From the NCBI GenBank assembly GCA_027067055.1, contig JAMOMK010000101.1, forward strand, positions 1 through 64,000: 64,000 nt of DNA, in the 5' to 3' direction. This document shows positions 1-8,661 of this stretch, piece by piece. The position numbers and the translations under genes are program-made. Below the pieces are notes generated by a model. It saw only the letters and a program-made list of their open reading frames with translations. It was not told where the DNA came from and searched no databases. Source of the DNA: Lysobacterales bacterium (GTDB lineage Bacteria; Pseudomonadota; Gammaproteobacteria; Xanthomonadales; Marinicellaceae). Position 1 is the stretch's first letter. The number at the start of each line of letters is the position of its first letter.

Positions 1-99
1 GCTCACATTGTTTTAACATTAAGGGCTCTGGTTCAGTCAGGCGATCGGTGGGAGCAGTTTTGGGATAAGATAAATAGATACGGGGTTAATTTAAAATGA
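1..99 (+). CDS. Transposase C-terminal fragment, IS1380-like (cut by window edge)
   Basis: Frame 1 is open from the first base to a TGA at 97-99 and gives 32 residues including LTLRALVQSGDRWEQFW and ending NRYGVNLK. From memory this resembles the last residues of IS1380-family DDE transposases. The family assignment is supported by a terminal repeat at 134-153 that matches the ends of the IS1380-family remnant at 35349-36165. The start lies outside the window. The tail differs from the tail of that remnant, so the two are related but not identical elements. Confidence 0.6.
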   Translation, partial: AHIVLTLRALVQSGDRWEQFWDKINRYGVNLK

Positions 100-133
100 T
101 GTTACATTGTGACAAGGCTGCACCCCATCGTAC

Positions 134-153
134 TTTCTATATCGGGATTTGGG
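134..153 (+). repeat. Terminal inverted repeat of an IS1380-type element
   Basis: The bases TTTCTATATCGGGATTTGGG match the right end of the element at 36145-36163 and, inverted, its left end near 35351-35370. This copy lies 34 bp after the transposase stop codon at 99, where an IS end is expected. The island gene content starts just beyond it. Confidence 0.75.
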
Positions 154-201
154 GATTTATAGTATTCTCAGTGTACAAAATATTCTAAGGATTTAGTAAA
201 T

Positions 202-495
202 ATGGCTTTTGATATGTACCTAAAATCAGAAAAAGTTTCCATTGAACATTATGAAGAAAATTTATTTTTATTAATCAATGAGGATAATGAATACCCTAAA
301 TTAATGGAGCTATGGGAAAATTATTACAATGGACCTAGAATTAATCCCAGTGAGGCTAATGATATGGCGCATGAATTAATTCGATTGAGATCAATTGTTG
401 ATGATAAACCTATTTTGTCAGTTGTTGATAAATTGCTTCCATTTTTTAGTAAGGCTTATAAACTTCAAGAAGTCATAAAGTGTGTGAGTGATTAA
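202..495 (+). CDS. Conserved small protein of unknown function
   Basis: A 97-residue soluble acidic protein with no signal peptide or membrane segment. AAGGA at 187-191 lies 10 bp before the ATG. It starts with MAFDMYLKSE and ends with CVSD, and I do not recognise a named domain. It stands alone between an IS end and the restriction-modification pair, so it is probably part of the accessory island. No function is proposed. Confidence 0.7.
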   Translation: MAFDMYLKSEKVSIEHYEENLFLLINEDNEYPKLMELWENYYNGPRINPSEANDMAHELIRLRSIVDDKPILSVVDKLLPFFSKAYKLQEVIKCVSD

Positions 496-579
496 AGATT
501 TTATGGATCTTCATTAAAATTTGCACACTTAAGAAATTAACTGTATTTGTTTGTATAAATCCAATTATTTTTTTTATTA

Positions 580-621
580 TGGATACTTCTCCTAAAACTT
601 GAGTATAATTGGTAACAATTA
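580..621 (+). promoter_or_regulatory. Probable promoter of the restriction-modification pair with overlapping palindrome
   Basis: A perfect TATAAT lies at 604-609, with a weak -35 (TGGATA) at 580-585. The inverted repeat TAATTG-gtaa-CAATTA at 606-621 overlaps the end of the -10. The restriction gene starts 16 bp further on. The palindrome could be an operator that delays or balances expression, but no controller gene is visible nearby. The rest of 496-636 is AT-rich with nothing else I can name. Confidence 0.45.
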
Positions 622-636
622 ACATTACTTAATGCA

Positions 637-1635
637 TTGAATCTAAATCCAAAAAATCAAATAACAACAGGCAAAGCATTTGAATATGCTATATTGATTG
701 AGTTTAAAGAAAAGCTAGAAAGAAAAACTAGAGTTAATGTAATTAAGAATAATTCTTTAGAAATAGCTAAGGAATGTTTTAAAGTTTTTGATTCTCAGGA
801 ACAAGGGCAATATTTATTGTCTGCTAGTTTTGCGGTTAATTTTTTAATTGATATTGAACCCAGATTATCGAATGGAATAGATAAACATGATACTTTAGAG
901 CTTAAAATATTAAGTGATAAACACGGAAAAGCAGGTGATGTAAGAGATATATTGACAATAAGAAAGGCACAAGAATGGGAAATAGGTGTTTCAGCAAAGA
1001 ATAACCATGATGCTGCGAAACACTCGAGATTATCTGACAGATTAGATTTTGGCGATAAATGGCTTGGAATTGCTTGTAGTAAAGAGTATTTTTCTTCAAT
1101 TAATCCAATATTCTTAAGTTTAAGAAAACTAAGAAAAGATAGTAATAAAACACAAAAATGGAACTCTCTTCCAAATAAAGAAACCCACGTTTATAAACCA
1201 CTGCTGTTAGCATTCAAAAAAGAGTTATTACGAATATATGATGAAAACCCAAAAGAAATAACTAAGCAATTAATTCAGTATTTAATCGGCAGACAAGATT
1301 TTTATAAAGTCATTAAAAGAAAAAATCATGTACAAATAAAAGCTTATAATCTTTACGGAACCTTGAATCTTCCTTTTCAAGAAACCAAGCCAAAATTTCA
1401 AACACCAAAACTAAATTTTCCAACTGAAATTTCTGAAATATATTTTAAGAAAGATAAAAACCTTATTGAAAAACTAAATACTTTGATTTTTGAGTTTGAT
1501 AAGGGCTGGAAAATATCATTTAGAATTCACAATGCTAGTTCAAGAATTGAACCTTCATTGAAGTTTGACATACAGTTAGTATCTGCGCCGAAAACTTTAT
1601 TTACCAATAAATTATCAATCAAACATGGAGAGTAA
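637..1635 (+). CDS. HaeIII-family type II restriction endonuclease
   Basis: A 332-residue protein immediately upstream of a methyltransferase closely resembling M.HaeIII. Features that fit the HaeIII restriction family are the N-terminal GKAFEYAI segment, the [15 protein letters not shown] block near residues 64-78, and a PD-(D/E)xK-like core with D101/D104, E116 and K121 (EIGVSAKNN). It would cut unmethylated GGCC; the specificity is inferred from the partner. The start is a TTG at 637, because the ATG at 632 runs straight into a stop. Its 3' end overlaps the methylase reading frame by at most 11 bp. The gene is visibly more AT-rich than the core genes in the window, which suggests transfer. 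Confidence 0.85.
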   Translation: MNLNPKNQITTGKAFEYAILIEFKEKLERKTRVNVIKNNSLEIAKECFKVFDSQEQGQYLLSASFAVNFLIDIEPRLSNGIDKHDTLELKILSDKHGKAGDVRDILTIRKAQEWEIGVSAKNNHDAAKHSRLSDRLDFGDKWLGIACSKEYFSSINPIFLSLRKLRKDSNKTQKWNSLPNKETHVYKPLLLAFKKELLRIYDENPKEITKQLIQYLIGRQDFYKVIKRKNHVQIKAYNLYGTLNLPFQETKPKFQTPKLNFPTEISEIYFKKDKNLIEKLNTLIFEFDKGWKISFRIHNASSRIEPSLKFDIQLVSAPKTLFTNKLSIKHGE

Positions 1636-1636
1636 A

Positions 1637-2746
1637 ATGAGAATTGTTTCATTATTTAGTGGGGCAGGTGGTTTAGATAAAGGTTTTGAAGCAGCTGGTT
1701 TTGAAACTGTTTGGGCAAATGAATATGACAAGGATATATGGGAAACCTTTGAAAAAAACTTTCAAAACACATCACTTGATAAGCGTTCAATTAGGAAAGT
1801 ACCATCAAAAGAAATTCCTGATTGTGATGGGATAATTGGTGGGCCACCTTGTCAAAGTTGGAGTGAAGCAGGCACACTAAAGGGAATTGAAGATAAAAGA
1901 GGTCAATTATTTTATGAATTTATACGTATATTAAGAGATAAAAAACCATTATTTTTTCTTGCTGAAAATGTTTCAGGAATGTTAGCAAAAAGACATGCAG
2001 GAGCCTTGCGTAATATAAAAGAGTTATTTGAAAAAAGTGGTTATGAGTTATCATTTGAAATGTTAAACGCGTCTGATTATTGGGTAGCACAAGATAGAAA
2101 GAGGGTGTTCTTTATTGGAATTAGAAAAGATTTAGGTTTTAAGTTCCAGTTTCCGGGTAAAATTGAACAAAAAAGAGATTTAAAAGACATTATTTGGGAA
2201 TTAAAAGATACTGCAATGCCTGCCCGTGAAAAAAACCATACAAATGGTGAAAAATGTAAAATCCCCAATCATGAATATATGATTGGGAGTTATTCAACAA
2301 TATTCATGTCTCGAAATAGAGTCAGAAGTTGGGATGAACAATCTTACACAATCCAAGCTGGCGGAAGACACGCCCCTATTCATCCACAAGCTCCTAAAAT
2401 GGAGTTTGTAGAACAGAATAAGCGTATATTTGTAGAAGGGAAAGAGAATCTTTACAGAAGGTTAAGTTTAAGAGAATGTGCTAGGATACAAACATTTCCT
2501 GATGACTTTATCTTTTATTATAAAAATTTAATTGCAGGATATAAAATGGTCGGAAATGCTGTACCATGTAATTTAGCTTACTTCTTGGCTAAGTCAATCA
2601 AATATCAAATTGTTCAGAACTTAAAGAAAACATATAACTTGAATGAGTACCGTAAACAAATATGTAAAATTAAAGAGACAACACCTCCCTATTGTTTTGA
2701 TGAGCTTGAATTAAATACCCCGCAGGAAATATTTTTGGGAACTTAA
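1637..2746 (+). CDS. DNA (cytosine-5) methyltransferase, M.HaeIII-like (GGCC)
   Basis: A 369-residue C5 methyltransferase with the canonical motifs in order: [10 protein letters not shown] (AdoMet site, residues 5-14), GGPPCQSW with catalytic Cys about residue 72, [14 protein letters not shown], the [18 protein letters not shown] block and GNAVP. Between them [20 protein letters not shown] and HPQAPKM match what I remember of M.HaeIII, pointing to GGCC recognition. I chose the ATG at 1637 over 1625 because GGAG at 1627-1630 is well spaced for it and the protein then begins like M.HaeIII. It is coupled to the restriction gene just upstream. Confidence 0.93.
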   Translation: MRIVSLFSGAGGLDKGFEAAGFETVWANEYDKDIWETFEKNFQNTSLDKRSIRKVPSKEIPDCDGIIGGPPCQSWSEAGTLKGIEDKRGQLFYEFIRILRDKKPLFFLAENVSGMLAKRHAGALRNIKELFEKSGYELSFEMLNASDYWVAQDRKRVFFIGIRKDLGFKFQFPGKIEQKRDLKDIIWELKDTAMPAREKNHTNGEKCKIPNHEYMIGSYSTIFMSRNRVRSWDEQSYTIQAGGRHAPIHPQAPKMEFVEQNKRIFVEGKENLYRRLSLRECARIQTFPDDFIFYYKNLIAGYKMVGNAVPCNLAYFLAKSIKYQIVQNLKKTYNLNEYRKQICKIKETTPPYCFDELELNTPQEIFLGT

Positions 2747-2762
2747 TTGAAGTTAGGGTGAT

Positions 2763-3356
2763 TTAAGCTTTAAAATCTACACCCACATAATAATTTACTG
2801 CATTTCTACTGTGTTCTGAATAAAACCATTGTTTAGTTTTTTTACAGTAGGCAAAGGCATGTTTGCTGCGTTTGCCTTGTTTGGTGTTTTCTAGCAAGTT
2901 TCCAGCAGCATAATAGAGTTCGCAAAATTCAAAGGATTTAAGGGTGAATTTGATTTTATTGGATATAAAAGTATCGTTTTGTTTGAGCATCCAGAGGTTT
3001 TTGTCAGGAAGATAGTGTATTTTTTGGTAGATGGTAAAACTATTATCTTTGTCAATTAACTTGGCATAACCGTGGGTTGGTGAATAGACGTTGTAGACGA
3101 TAAAGTGATTATCGCGACTTGAGTAACTGGTGTTAGCAACAATGGTGAAGGGTATGCCGTGATAGTCGATAATTTGACCAATAGTTAGGCGACTATTTTG
3201 TTGTCTTTGGGTAAAACTGTAGAGTGCTTTGAAATTGTTTTTAAAATCCATCACTGTGCCACAATACTGGCAAATTAAGTTCTTACTGCGAGAGGTATTG
3301 CCTAAAATGGCTAACGGCGCTTGGCATTTTTTGCAGTGGATGGCATTAATTTTCAT
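2763..3356 (-). CDS. Zinc-ribbon protein with DUF4178-like domain
   Basis: 197 residues from an ATG at 3356; a longer reading to 3416 is unlikely. An N-terminal zinc ribbon is made of CKKC and CQYC pairs. It is followed by a beta-rich region (LTIGQIIDYHGIPFTI, then YAKLIDKD, then WFYSEHS) that looks like the DUF4178 family. Its start overlaps the preceding gene by 11 bp, so the two are translationally coupled. It is the last gene of a three-gene operon headed by the helicase at 3873-6545. Function is unknown. Zinc ribbons often bind nucleic acid or scaffold partners, and a role beside the helicase is inference. Confidence 0.75.
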   Translation of the reverse strand: MKINAIHCKKCQAPLAILGNTSRSKNLICQYCGTVMDFKNNFKALYSFTQRQQNSRLTIGQIIDYHGIPFTIVANTSYSSRDNHFIVYNVYSPTHGYAKLIDKDNSFTIYQKIHYLPDKNLWMLKQNDTFISNKIKFTLKSFEFCELYYAAGNLLENTKQGKRSKHAFAYCKKTKQWFYSEHSRNAVNYYVGVDFKA

Positions 3357-3873
3357 GGCTAATCTCGAAGGCATCCACCCATTTGCCTTGTTGGCAGCTA
3401 ATGTAATTGTTTGCAAAGGATAAAATAAGTAGTTCAGCTGACTGGTTGCTTAAGTAGCTTTGTTTGTTTTTGCCTATATAAGCTCTTTTTTGCGTGACTA
3501 ACCAATGAGTACCTAATAACTTTACTTGAGTATTGGGCAATAATGAGCTCCATTTGAGTTTTTCATTAATAACTTCTTGTGTGCTTTGAATCAGGGCAAT
3601 ATTTTCATCTTCAACCATTAAAATAAACTCATCACCGTGGCTATCTTTAACCAAATAATCCAACCGAATACCTTCGTCGTGTGGGTGTTGTACCATTGTT
3701 AGTGCGGTGAATGCTTTGGACTTAATATAAAAAAATTTATTGAGTTGGATTAATGATTGAAAATTATTGTCATCCATTTCAAGCATAAAAGAAGAGGAAC
3801 AAAAACCACATTTAACCAGTATTATTTTTGGTTTTTCTATTGTGGCTCCGCAGTGTGGACAGTTTATTTTCAT
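3346..3873 (-). CDS. Zinc-ribbon protein, second DUF4178-like paralogue
   Basis: 175 residues from ATG 3873, whose A is the last base of the helicase stop (TAATG coupling); GGTGGGA lies just upstream. The N-terminus has CPHC and CGFC pairs forming a zinc ribbon. The beta-rich remainder includes LDYLVKDSHGDEFILMVEDE and NTQVKLLGTHWLVT. It shares its architecture with the next gene downstream, suggesting an old duplication kept as two subunits. No signal peptide or membrane segment is present. Function is unknown. Confidence 0.75.
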   Translation of the reverse strand: MKINCPHCGATIEKPKIILVKCGFCSSSFMLEMDDNNFQSLIQLNKFFYIKSKAFTALTMVQHPHDEGIRLDYLVKDSHGDEFILMVEDENIALIQSTQEVINEKLKWSSLLPNTQVKLLGTHWLVTQKRAYIGKNKQSYLSNQSAELLILSFANNYISCQQGKWVDAFEISHEN

Positions 3874-6545
3874 TATTCCCACCGTTCGATAAAGCGAATT
3901 TCATCATTTTTTTCTTGTGAATAGGTTTTTGCTAACAATTTTAGCAAAATACTTCTGCCTTGTTCGCTAGAGCTAGCAATTAAATGTGACTGTTTAAACT
4001 TGGGTAAATGTTTTTTCCATTGCTTTAAAAATACTTCGGCATTTTTTTTATTGATACCAAAAATAGCAGGCACGGGAAATAGGTCGTTAATACTTGGCGT
4101 TTTACTCAAAGCGATTAGATAACGAGGACGTTTTATTTCCTCTAACAACTGACTTAAGGCTTCGAGGAAAATTTCATTGTCCTTGTGGGTGTAGTTAGCT
4201 AATGAAAATCGAAAATAACCGCTGGCTATTTCTGAGACTATTACACCGTTTTCTAAGGTTTTTTTATTTGTTTGCATTAAGCCAAGATCGTGCAGTGTAT
4301 CTACCACTATGGTGGCAAATATCTTACTGTAATGTTGTGGATTTAATCCGATAACAGCACGAGATTTGGCAAATTTGTTGATAAAAAAAGAAGCGCCTGT
4401 AATCATGCCAGTGTAACTTAATATTGGAACAAGGTGTGCTAAACTTGTTAATGATAAAGCAACGGGAGCAAGAATTAATGAAGCCAGAGTGAGACGCTTA
4501 TATTTTTTAAAACGTTGGCTAATATCTGTGTCCAATTTAGCCACATAGCGCGATATATTGTTTCGTTTTGTTTTATCAAAGTCAATTTGTAAACCTGATT
4601 TCAAACGGTGATGAGTGACTTTTTCTAAAGCATTTTGCCACCGTGCTTGTAGGTTGAAGATGTCATCATTTAGTCGTTTTGACATGACATCATTGGATTG
4701 ACTGATGATGTTTTGCTCGGGTTTGAGTTCGTCTAACAAGTTTAAGCGTTGGATACCTGATTCAATTTTTAATTCATTGGCGTGTAAACCAGCAAAGGTT
4801 TTGAAGCGTTTATGTAAGTCATTAAATATGTATTTGTTGTAGCTGGCATCAGTAGCAACCGCGATAATATGCCAGATACTGGAGGTTTTCATATCATCTG
4901 CGGTATCAATGCGAATGGCGCGACCTCGGATTTGGTTGGTGGTGACGTAAGCTCCCGTTTGGGTTGCCATGATTAATGCATTAACATGCGGTGCATCCCA
5001 ACCTTCGCCCAACAGTGAGCGGGTTCCGATAATGATTAATAATGTGCCATTTTTGTGTAATTCAGTAAAGGCGGCAGATAGTTCATCAGTAGTGTTGTTG
5101 ACAACAACAAAGTCTTTGTTTTCTGAATAGTCATCAAAATCCACTGTTTTATTGTTCGGTAATAAATCGGCAACAGGGGCAATAAGCTTTTTTGGAATAA
5201 TTGCTAATCGTCCCGTAAGTAAAACAGTCTTTAAGCTTATTTCATCCTCAAAATGATGAATAAAATAATGAAAAATAGGATAAGCACCTGTTGGTGCTTC
5301 TAATCCATCCAAGGCTAATTGAAATTTTTCATCGCGAATAAAGTCCGATAAAATTACTAGGCGCATCCATTGTTTTCGACTTTTATATTCTAATTTGGCA
5401 ATATCAAAACAGGCCTTGATGCGTTCTTGGGTTTTGTTGAAGGCTTCAAGTTTTCGTTTCGTGCTATCTAATGTCACTCGTTTTTTCCTTAAAAATCGCT
5501 TGCTTGTTAATAAGGTGGACAAAGTCTCCTGAAATGATTGAATCACTTGAACTTGTGGATAATAGTTTCCATCAATAAAACCTTGCAATAATATTTCCCA
5601 ACTGGCTACTGACACGGGAGGAATATCATCGATGCCTATTTCTAAAATTTCTAATAAACGCAAAGAAATGGTTTTTTGTCTTTGTTTTAATAAAGACAAT
5701 AAAGCAAAACATTCATCCAAATCGTAGAACAAATCATTCACTTTAATTTCTTGATTTTCATCCAACCATTGATGAGTTGATAATAAATAATTAAGTTCAG
5801 CATGGTTTTCTAGACTGGCAATAAATTTTTGTAGGTTCTGTTGGTGGCGAATCAATGAAGTGACATTCTTTTCATCGGTTTTGACCATCCAAATATAATC
5901 TTGGTGAGGGCACAAAGAGTTTGAGCGAACAAGTTCTGGAATGCTGATTTGTTCATCCACAGGGCCGCAAAGCTTTTGGTATCGTGACCATTCTTGTGGT
6001 GTTGCATCATAAGGCGGTGTAGCGGTTAAGCTGATGACGATAAGGTCCTTGTTGGATTCAACAAATTTCATCAAGACCTTCCACCACGCAGCTTTGAGGT
6101 GGTGGGCTTCATCTAATATAAGTAGCTTAAACTCTTGTTGGGAAAACCATTGACTAATGCAATTAAACTGCGCTTGTTCATCGTTTTTACTGATTCTTTT
6201 ATCTAGCGAAAACAAGCCTTGGTAGGTTGTAGCAGTAAACTGTTTGCAAGTGGTGAGTGTGTCACTACACCACTTAGGGATTTCATCTGACGGCAAAAAA
6301 TCAGTAATTCTCTCCAGCCATTGATTGCGGATAAGACGAGTCGGTGATACCACCAGTGCCTTTAAATTCAAACGATTGAAAATCTCAATGCCAATAACTG
6401 TTTTACCCGCACCTGGAGCGGCTACAATGTGAATACGTTTATCATCCAAATATCCTAAAATATTATCTAATACTCTTTGTTGTTCAGGTCTCCATGTGTG
6501 GTTAAAGTTAAGAGTTGGTTCATCTAAATGATTAATAGGTAGCAT
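3873..6545 (-). CDS. Superfamily 2 DEAH helicase/translocase with C-terminal membrane segment
   Basis: 890 residues. The ATPase core shows Walker A APGAGKT (about 43-49), DEAH (145-148), SLTATPPYD (172-180), LGEGWDAP (512-519) and QIRGRAIR (538-545), as in type III restriction/UvrB-like SF2 enzymes. After about residue 680 a hydrophobic stretch (about 685-723) predicts one or two membrane helices, unusual for a DNA helicase. A soluble C-terminal domain of about 165 residues follows that I do not recognise. It heads an operon with two zinc-ribbon proteins and sits beside a restriction-modification system. Nucleic-acid remodelling or defence at the membrane is an inference. I see no nuclease motif in the protein. 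Confidence 0.85.
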   Translation of the reverse strand: MLPINHLDEPTLNFNHTWRPEQQRVLDNILGYLDDKRIHIVAAPGAGKTVIGIEIFNRLNLKALVVSPTRLIRNQWLERITDFLPSDEIPKWCSDTLTTCKQFTATTYQGLFSLDKRISKNDEQAQFNCISQWFSQQEFKLLILDEAHHLKAAWWKVLMKFVESNKDLIVISLTATPPYDATPQEWSRYQKLCGPVDEQISIPELVRSNSLCPHQDYIWMVKTDEKNVTSLIRHQQNLQKFIASLENHAELNYLLSTHQWLDENQEIKVNDLFYDLDECFALLSLLKQRQKTISLRLLEILEIGIDDIPPVSVASWEILLQGFIDGNYYPQVQVIQSFQETLSTLLTSKRFLRKKRVTLDSTKRKLEAFNKTQERIKACFDIAKLEYKSRKQWMRLVILSDFIRDEKFQLALDGLEAPTGAYPIFHYFIHHFEDEISLKTVLLTGRLAIIPKKLIAPVADLLPNNKTVDFDDYSENKDFVVVNNTTDELSAAFTELHKNGTLLIIIGTRSLLGEGWDAPHVNALIMATQTGAYVTTNQIRGRAIRIDTADDMKTSSIWHIIAVATDASYNKYIFNDLHKRFKTFAGLHANELKIESGIQRLNLLDELKPEQNIISQSNDVMSKRLNDDIFNLQARWQNALEKVTHHRLKSGLQIDFDKTKRNNISRYVAKLDTDISQRFKKYKRLTLASLILAPVALSLTSLAHLVPILSYTGMITGASFFINKFAKSRAVIGLNPQHYSKIFATIVVDTLHDLGLMQTNKKTLENGVIVSEIASGYFRFSLANYTHKDNEIFLEALSQLLEEIKRPRYLIALSKTPSINDLFPVPAIFGINKKNAEVFLKQWKKHLPKFKQSHLIASSSEQGRSILLKLLAKTYSQEKNDEIRFIERWE

Positions 6546-6644
6546 TTATTTATTATGCCATTATTGGTTTTTAAAGTAAATGAGTGTCTGTTACAAAAAC
6601 CTCCCTTGAGTAAAATACCTTAGATAGTTTTCTTATAAGTCTGT

Positions 6645-7184
6645 TTATAAAAATGATACGCGAGACCTTCTTAAACGGCTGTGACTTAGGGCTTTGTTTC
6701 TGCGGTTTCTTCTAGAGCTTGTTGACTCAATCTTTTTTATTTTAGACCAATCATCAGTTGAAAAACTTTGGTTTTTCGCATAAATACTTCTACTTTGAGA
6801 AAATTGAGAGTAATTGATTAGTTCCTTTTCAATTTTTTCTGCCACTATATCAATCACAATACAATCATCTAATAAACCAATAACTGGCGTGTCATCAGGA
6901 ATCAAATCGTCATTTTCTGTGAGATAAGAAAATGCCGCTAAAAGGTATTTTTTTGTGTTGAGTGATAAGCTCCATTGATTATCAATAAACATTTGTAACA
7001 TGTTTTCTAAAGGTGCAATGTGATCCTTAACATAGTTTTCTTGTTCTGTTGTTTTAAGCTTGTTGAGCATGAGCTGAATTTCATAGATGGTCACTTCTGA
7101 ATTAACAGCCTCATCATTATTTAGCAACCTATTAAAGTGATTGGTAACTTCTTGCGTTATTTCTAGGTTGTATTCAGCATTCAT
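6645..7184 (-). CDS. DUF1232 (YkvA-like) membrane-associated protein
   Basis: 179 residues. The segment LLAAFSYLTENDDLIPDDTPVIGLLDDCIVI is the DUF1232 signature (hydrophobic-DLIPD-PVIGLLDD). The N-terminal part is helical and charged, and the last 40 residues are rich in Arg and Ser (RRNRRNKALSHSRLRRSR), suggesting nucleic-acid or membrane contact. The family is common near R-M and phage-related genes but its function is unknown. It is separated by about 100 bp from the helicase operon and could be transcribed alone. Confidence 0.75.
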   Translation of the reverse strand: MNAEYNLEITQEVTNHFNRLLNNDEAVNSEVTIYEIQLMLNKLKTTEQENYVKDHIAPLENMLQMFIDNQWSLSLNTKKYLLAAFSYLTENDDLIPDDTPVIGLLDDCIVIDIVAEKIEKELINYSQFSQSRSIYAKNQSFSTDDWSKIKKIESTSSRRNRRNKALSHSRLRRSRVSFL

Positions 7185-7350
7185 AATTATTACCTTTGTT
7201 TGGATTTGTAGGTGTATTATACAACTACAACACTACAACACATGTGCCAATAGTCATTTTCTCTTGATTTTTAGGCAAAATGATAGATTTTTAGTGCAAT
7301 AAACTGGTAATATTAGAGATTGCTAATAAACACTGAAATTTGAGGGGCAT

Positions 7351-8661
7351 ATGAGCGACAAAAATACGGTTAAAGATCAAACGTCTTTAAATCAACAAGA
7401 GGATAATCAAAGCCGCAGAAAATTCTTATCACAAGCAGCTGCAACCACTGCAGTAGTGGCAACGGGTAGTGTAGCAGCTAATAACTTGCCACCTAACGTG
7501 CCAGAATGGCAAAAACACCTAGGCAAGCCGGTAAACTCTAATCCCTATGGGCAACCGTCAAAGTATGAGTCGAGTGTAAGGCGCTTACGTGTGCCTTGGT
7601 TGACTCCTGATTCAATTGCTTCAATTAGTTTTACGCCATTAGCTGAAATTAAAGGTATGATTACTCCAAATGGGCTAGCATTCGAGCGTGATCATGGTGG
7701 TTTACCTACTATTGATCCTGAGCAACACCGTTTAATGATACATGGATTAGTCGAAAAGCCAATCATTTTAACAATGGAAGATATTAAGCGTTTTCCAAAC
7801 GTTTCTCGCATTCACTTTATTGAATGCCCTGCAAATTCAGCAATGGAATGGAAGGGTCCTCAAGTGGGTCGTTTACAATTCACCCATGGCATGACTAATT
7901 GCTGTGAGTGGACTGGTGTTCCATTAAAATATATTCTTGAGGAAGTCGGTGTTAAACCAGAAGGCAAATGGCTTTTAGTTGAGGGAGCAGATTCTGCCTC
8001 GATGAGTCGTTCAGTGCCAATGGAAAAGGCAATGGATGATACCTTGGTTGTCTTTGGTCAAAATGGTGAAGCTTTAAGACCAGAGCAAGGTTATCCATTA
8101 AGATTATTAACTCCTGGCTGGGAAGGTAATACCTCAATAAAATGGTTGCGCCGCATAGAGATTACGGCAGAACCTTCGTATCAACGTGAAGAAACTTCAA
8201 AATATACAGATTTACTAAACCCAAGAGACCCAAATCGCAAAGACCTTATTGGTAAAGCGTATTTATTTTCTTGGATAATGGAAGCTAAGGCGATTATTAC
8301 ATTCCCATGTCCTGAAAAGCCACTTAAAGAACACGGCAAGTATGTGATAAATGGCTTGGCTTGGACAGGTACTGGCAAAATTAAACATGTTGATGTTTCT
8401 TTTGATGGTGGTATAACATGGAAAGAGGCAGAGCTTAATGGCCTGGTTTTAGATAAGTGTTGGACACGATTTAGTATGCCTTTTGAATGGAATGGCGAAG
8501 AAGTCCTTATGCAATCACGAGCTACTGGTGAAGATGGTTATGTACAACCAACATTGAAACAATTAAGAGATGCACGTGGTGTGGCGAGTATTTACCACAA
8601 CAATGCTATACATACTTGGAAAATCAACAAGAACGGAGAGGTGGAAAGTGTACAAGTTTAA
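7351..8661 (+). CDS. soxC: Sulfane dehydrogenase molybdopterin subunit SoxC
   Basis: 436 residues of the sulfite oxidase family. A Tat signal (SRRKFLSQAAATTAV, residues 21-35) directs folded export to the periplasm. Cys159 in the FIECPANSAMEW block is the molybdenum ligand, and the C-terminal dimerisation domain (HVDVSFDGGITW) is intact. With SoxD it removes the outer sulfur from SoxY-bound persulfide, allowing full oxidation to sulfate. A GAGGGG motif precedes the ATG. Its 3' end overlaps soxD by 14 bp and soxYZ follows. Confidence 0.93.
   Translation: MSDKNTVKDQTSLNQQEDNQSRRKFLSQAAATTAVVATGSVAANNLPPNVPEWQKHLGKPVNSNPYGQPSKYESSVRRLRVPWLTPDSIASISFTPLAEIKGMITPNGLAFERDHGGLPTIDPEQHRLMIHGLVEKPIILTMEDIKRFPNVSRIHFIECPANSAMEWKGPQVGRLQFTHGMTNCCEWTGVPLKYILEEVGVKPEGKWLLVEGADSASMSRSVPMEKAMDDTLVVFGQNGEALRPEQGYPLRLLTPGWEGNTSIKWLRRIEITAEPSYQREETSKYTDLLNPRDPNRKDLIGKAYLFSWIMEAKAIITFPCPEKPLKEHGKYVINGLAWTGTGKIKHVDVSFDGGITWKEAELNGLVLDKCWTRFSMPFEWNGEEVLMQSRATGEDGYVQPTLKQLRDARGVASIYHNNAIHTWKINKNGEVESVQV

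Noticed and set aside
7206-7245. Short repeats (TTGTAG/CTACAA and CTACAACA copies) upstream of soxC as an operator
   Set aside because: Arms are only 6 bp in AT-rich sequence and do not line up with a convincing promoter.
8570-8647. N-terminal extension of SoxD
   Set aside because: It overlaps soxC, lacks a ribosome site and would bury the signal peptide; GTG 8648 has a good GGAGAGG.
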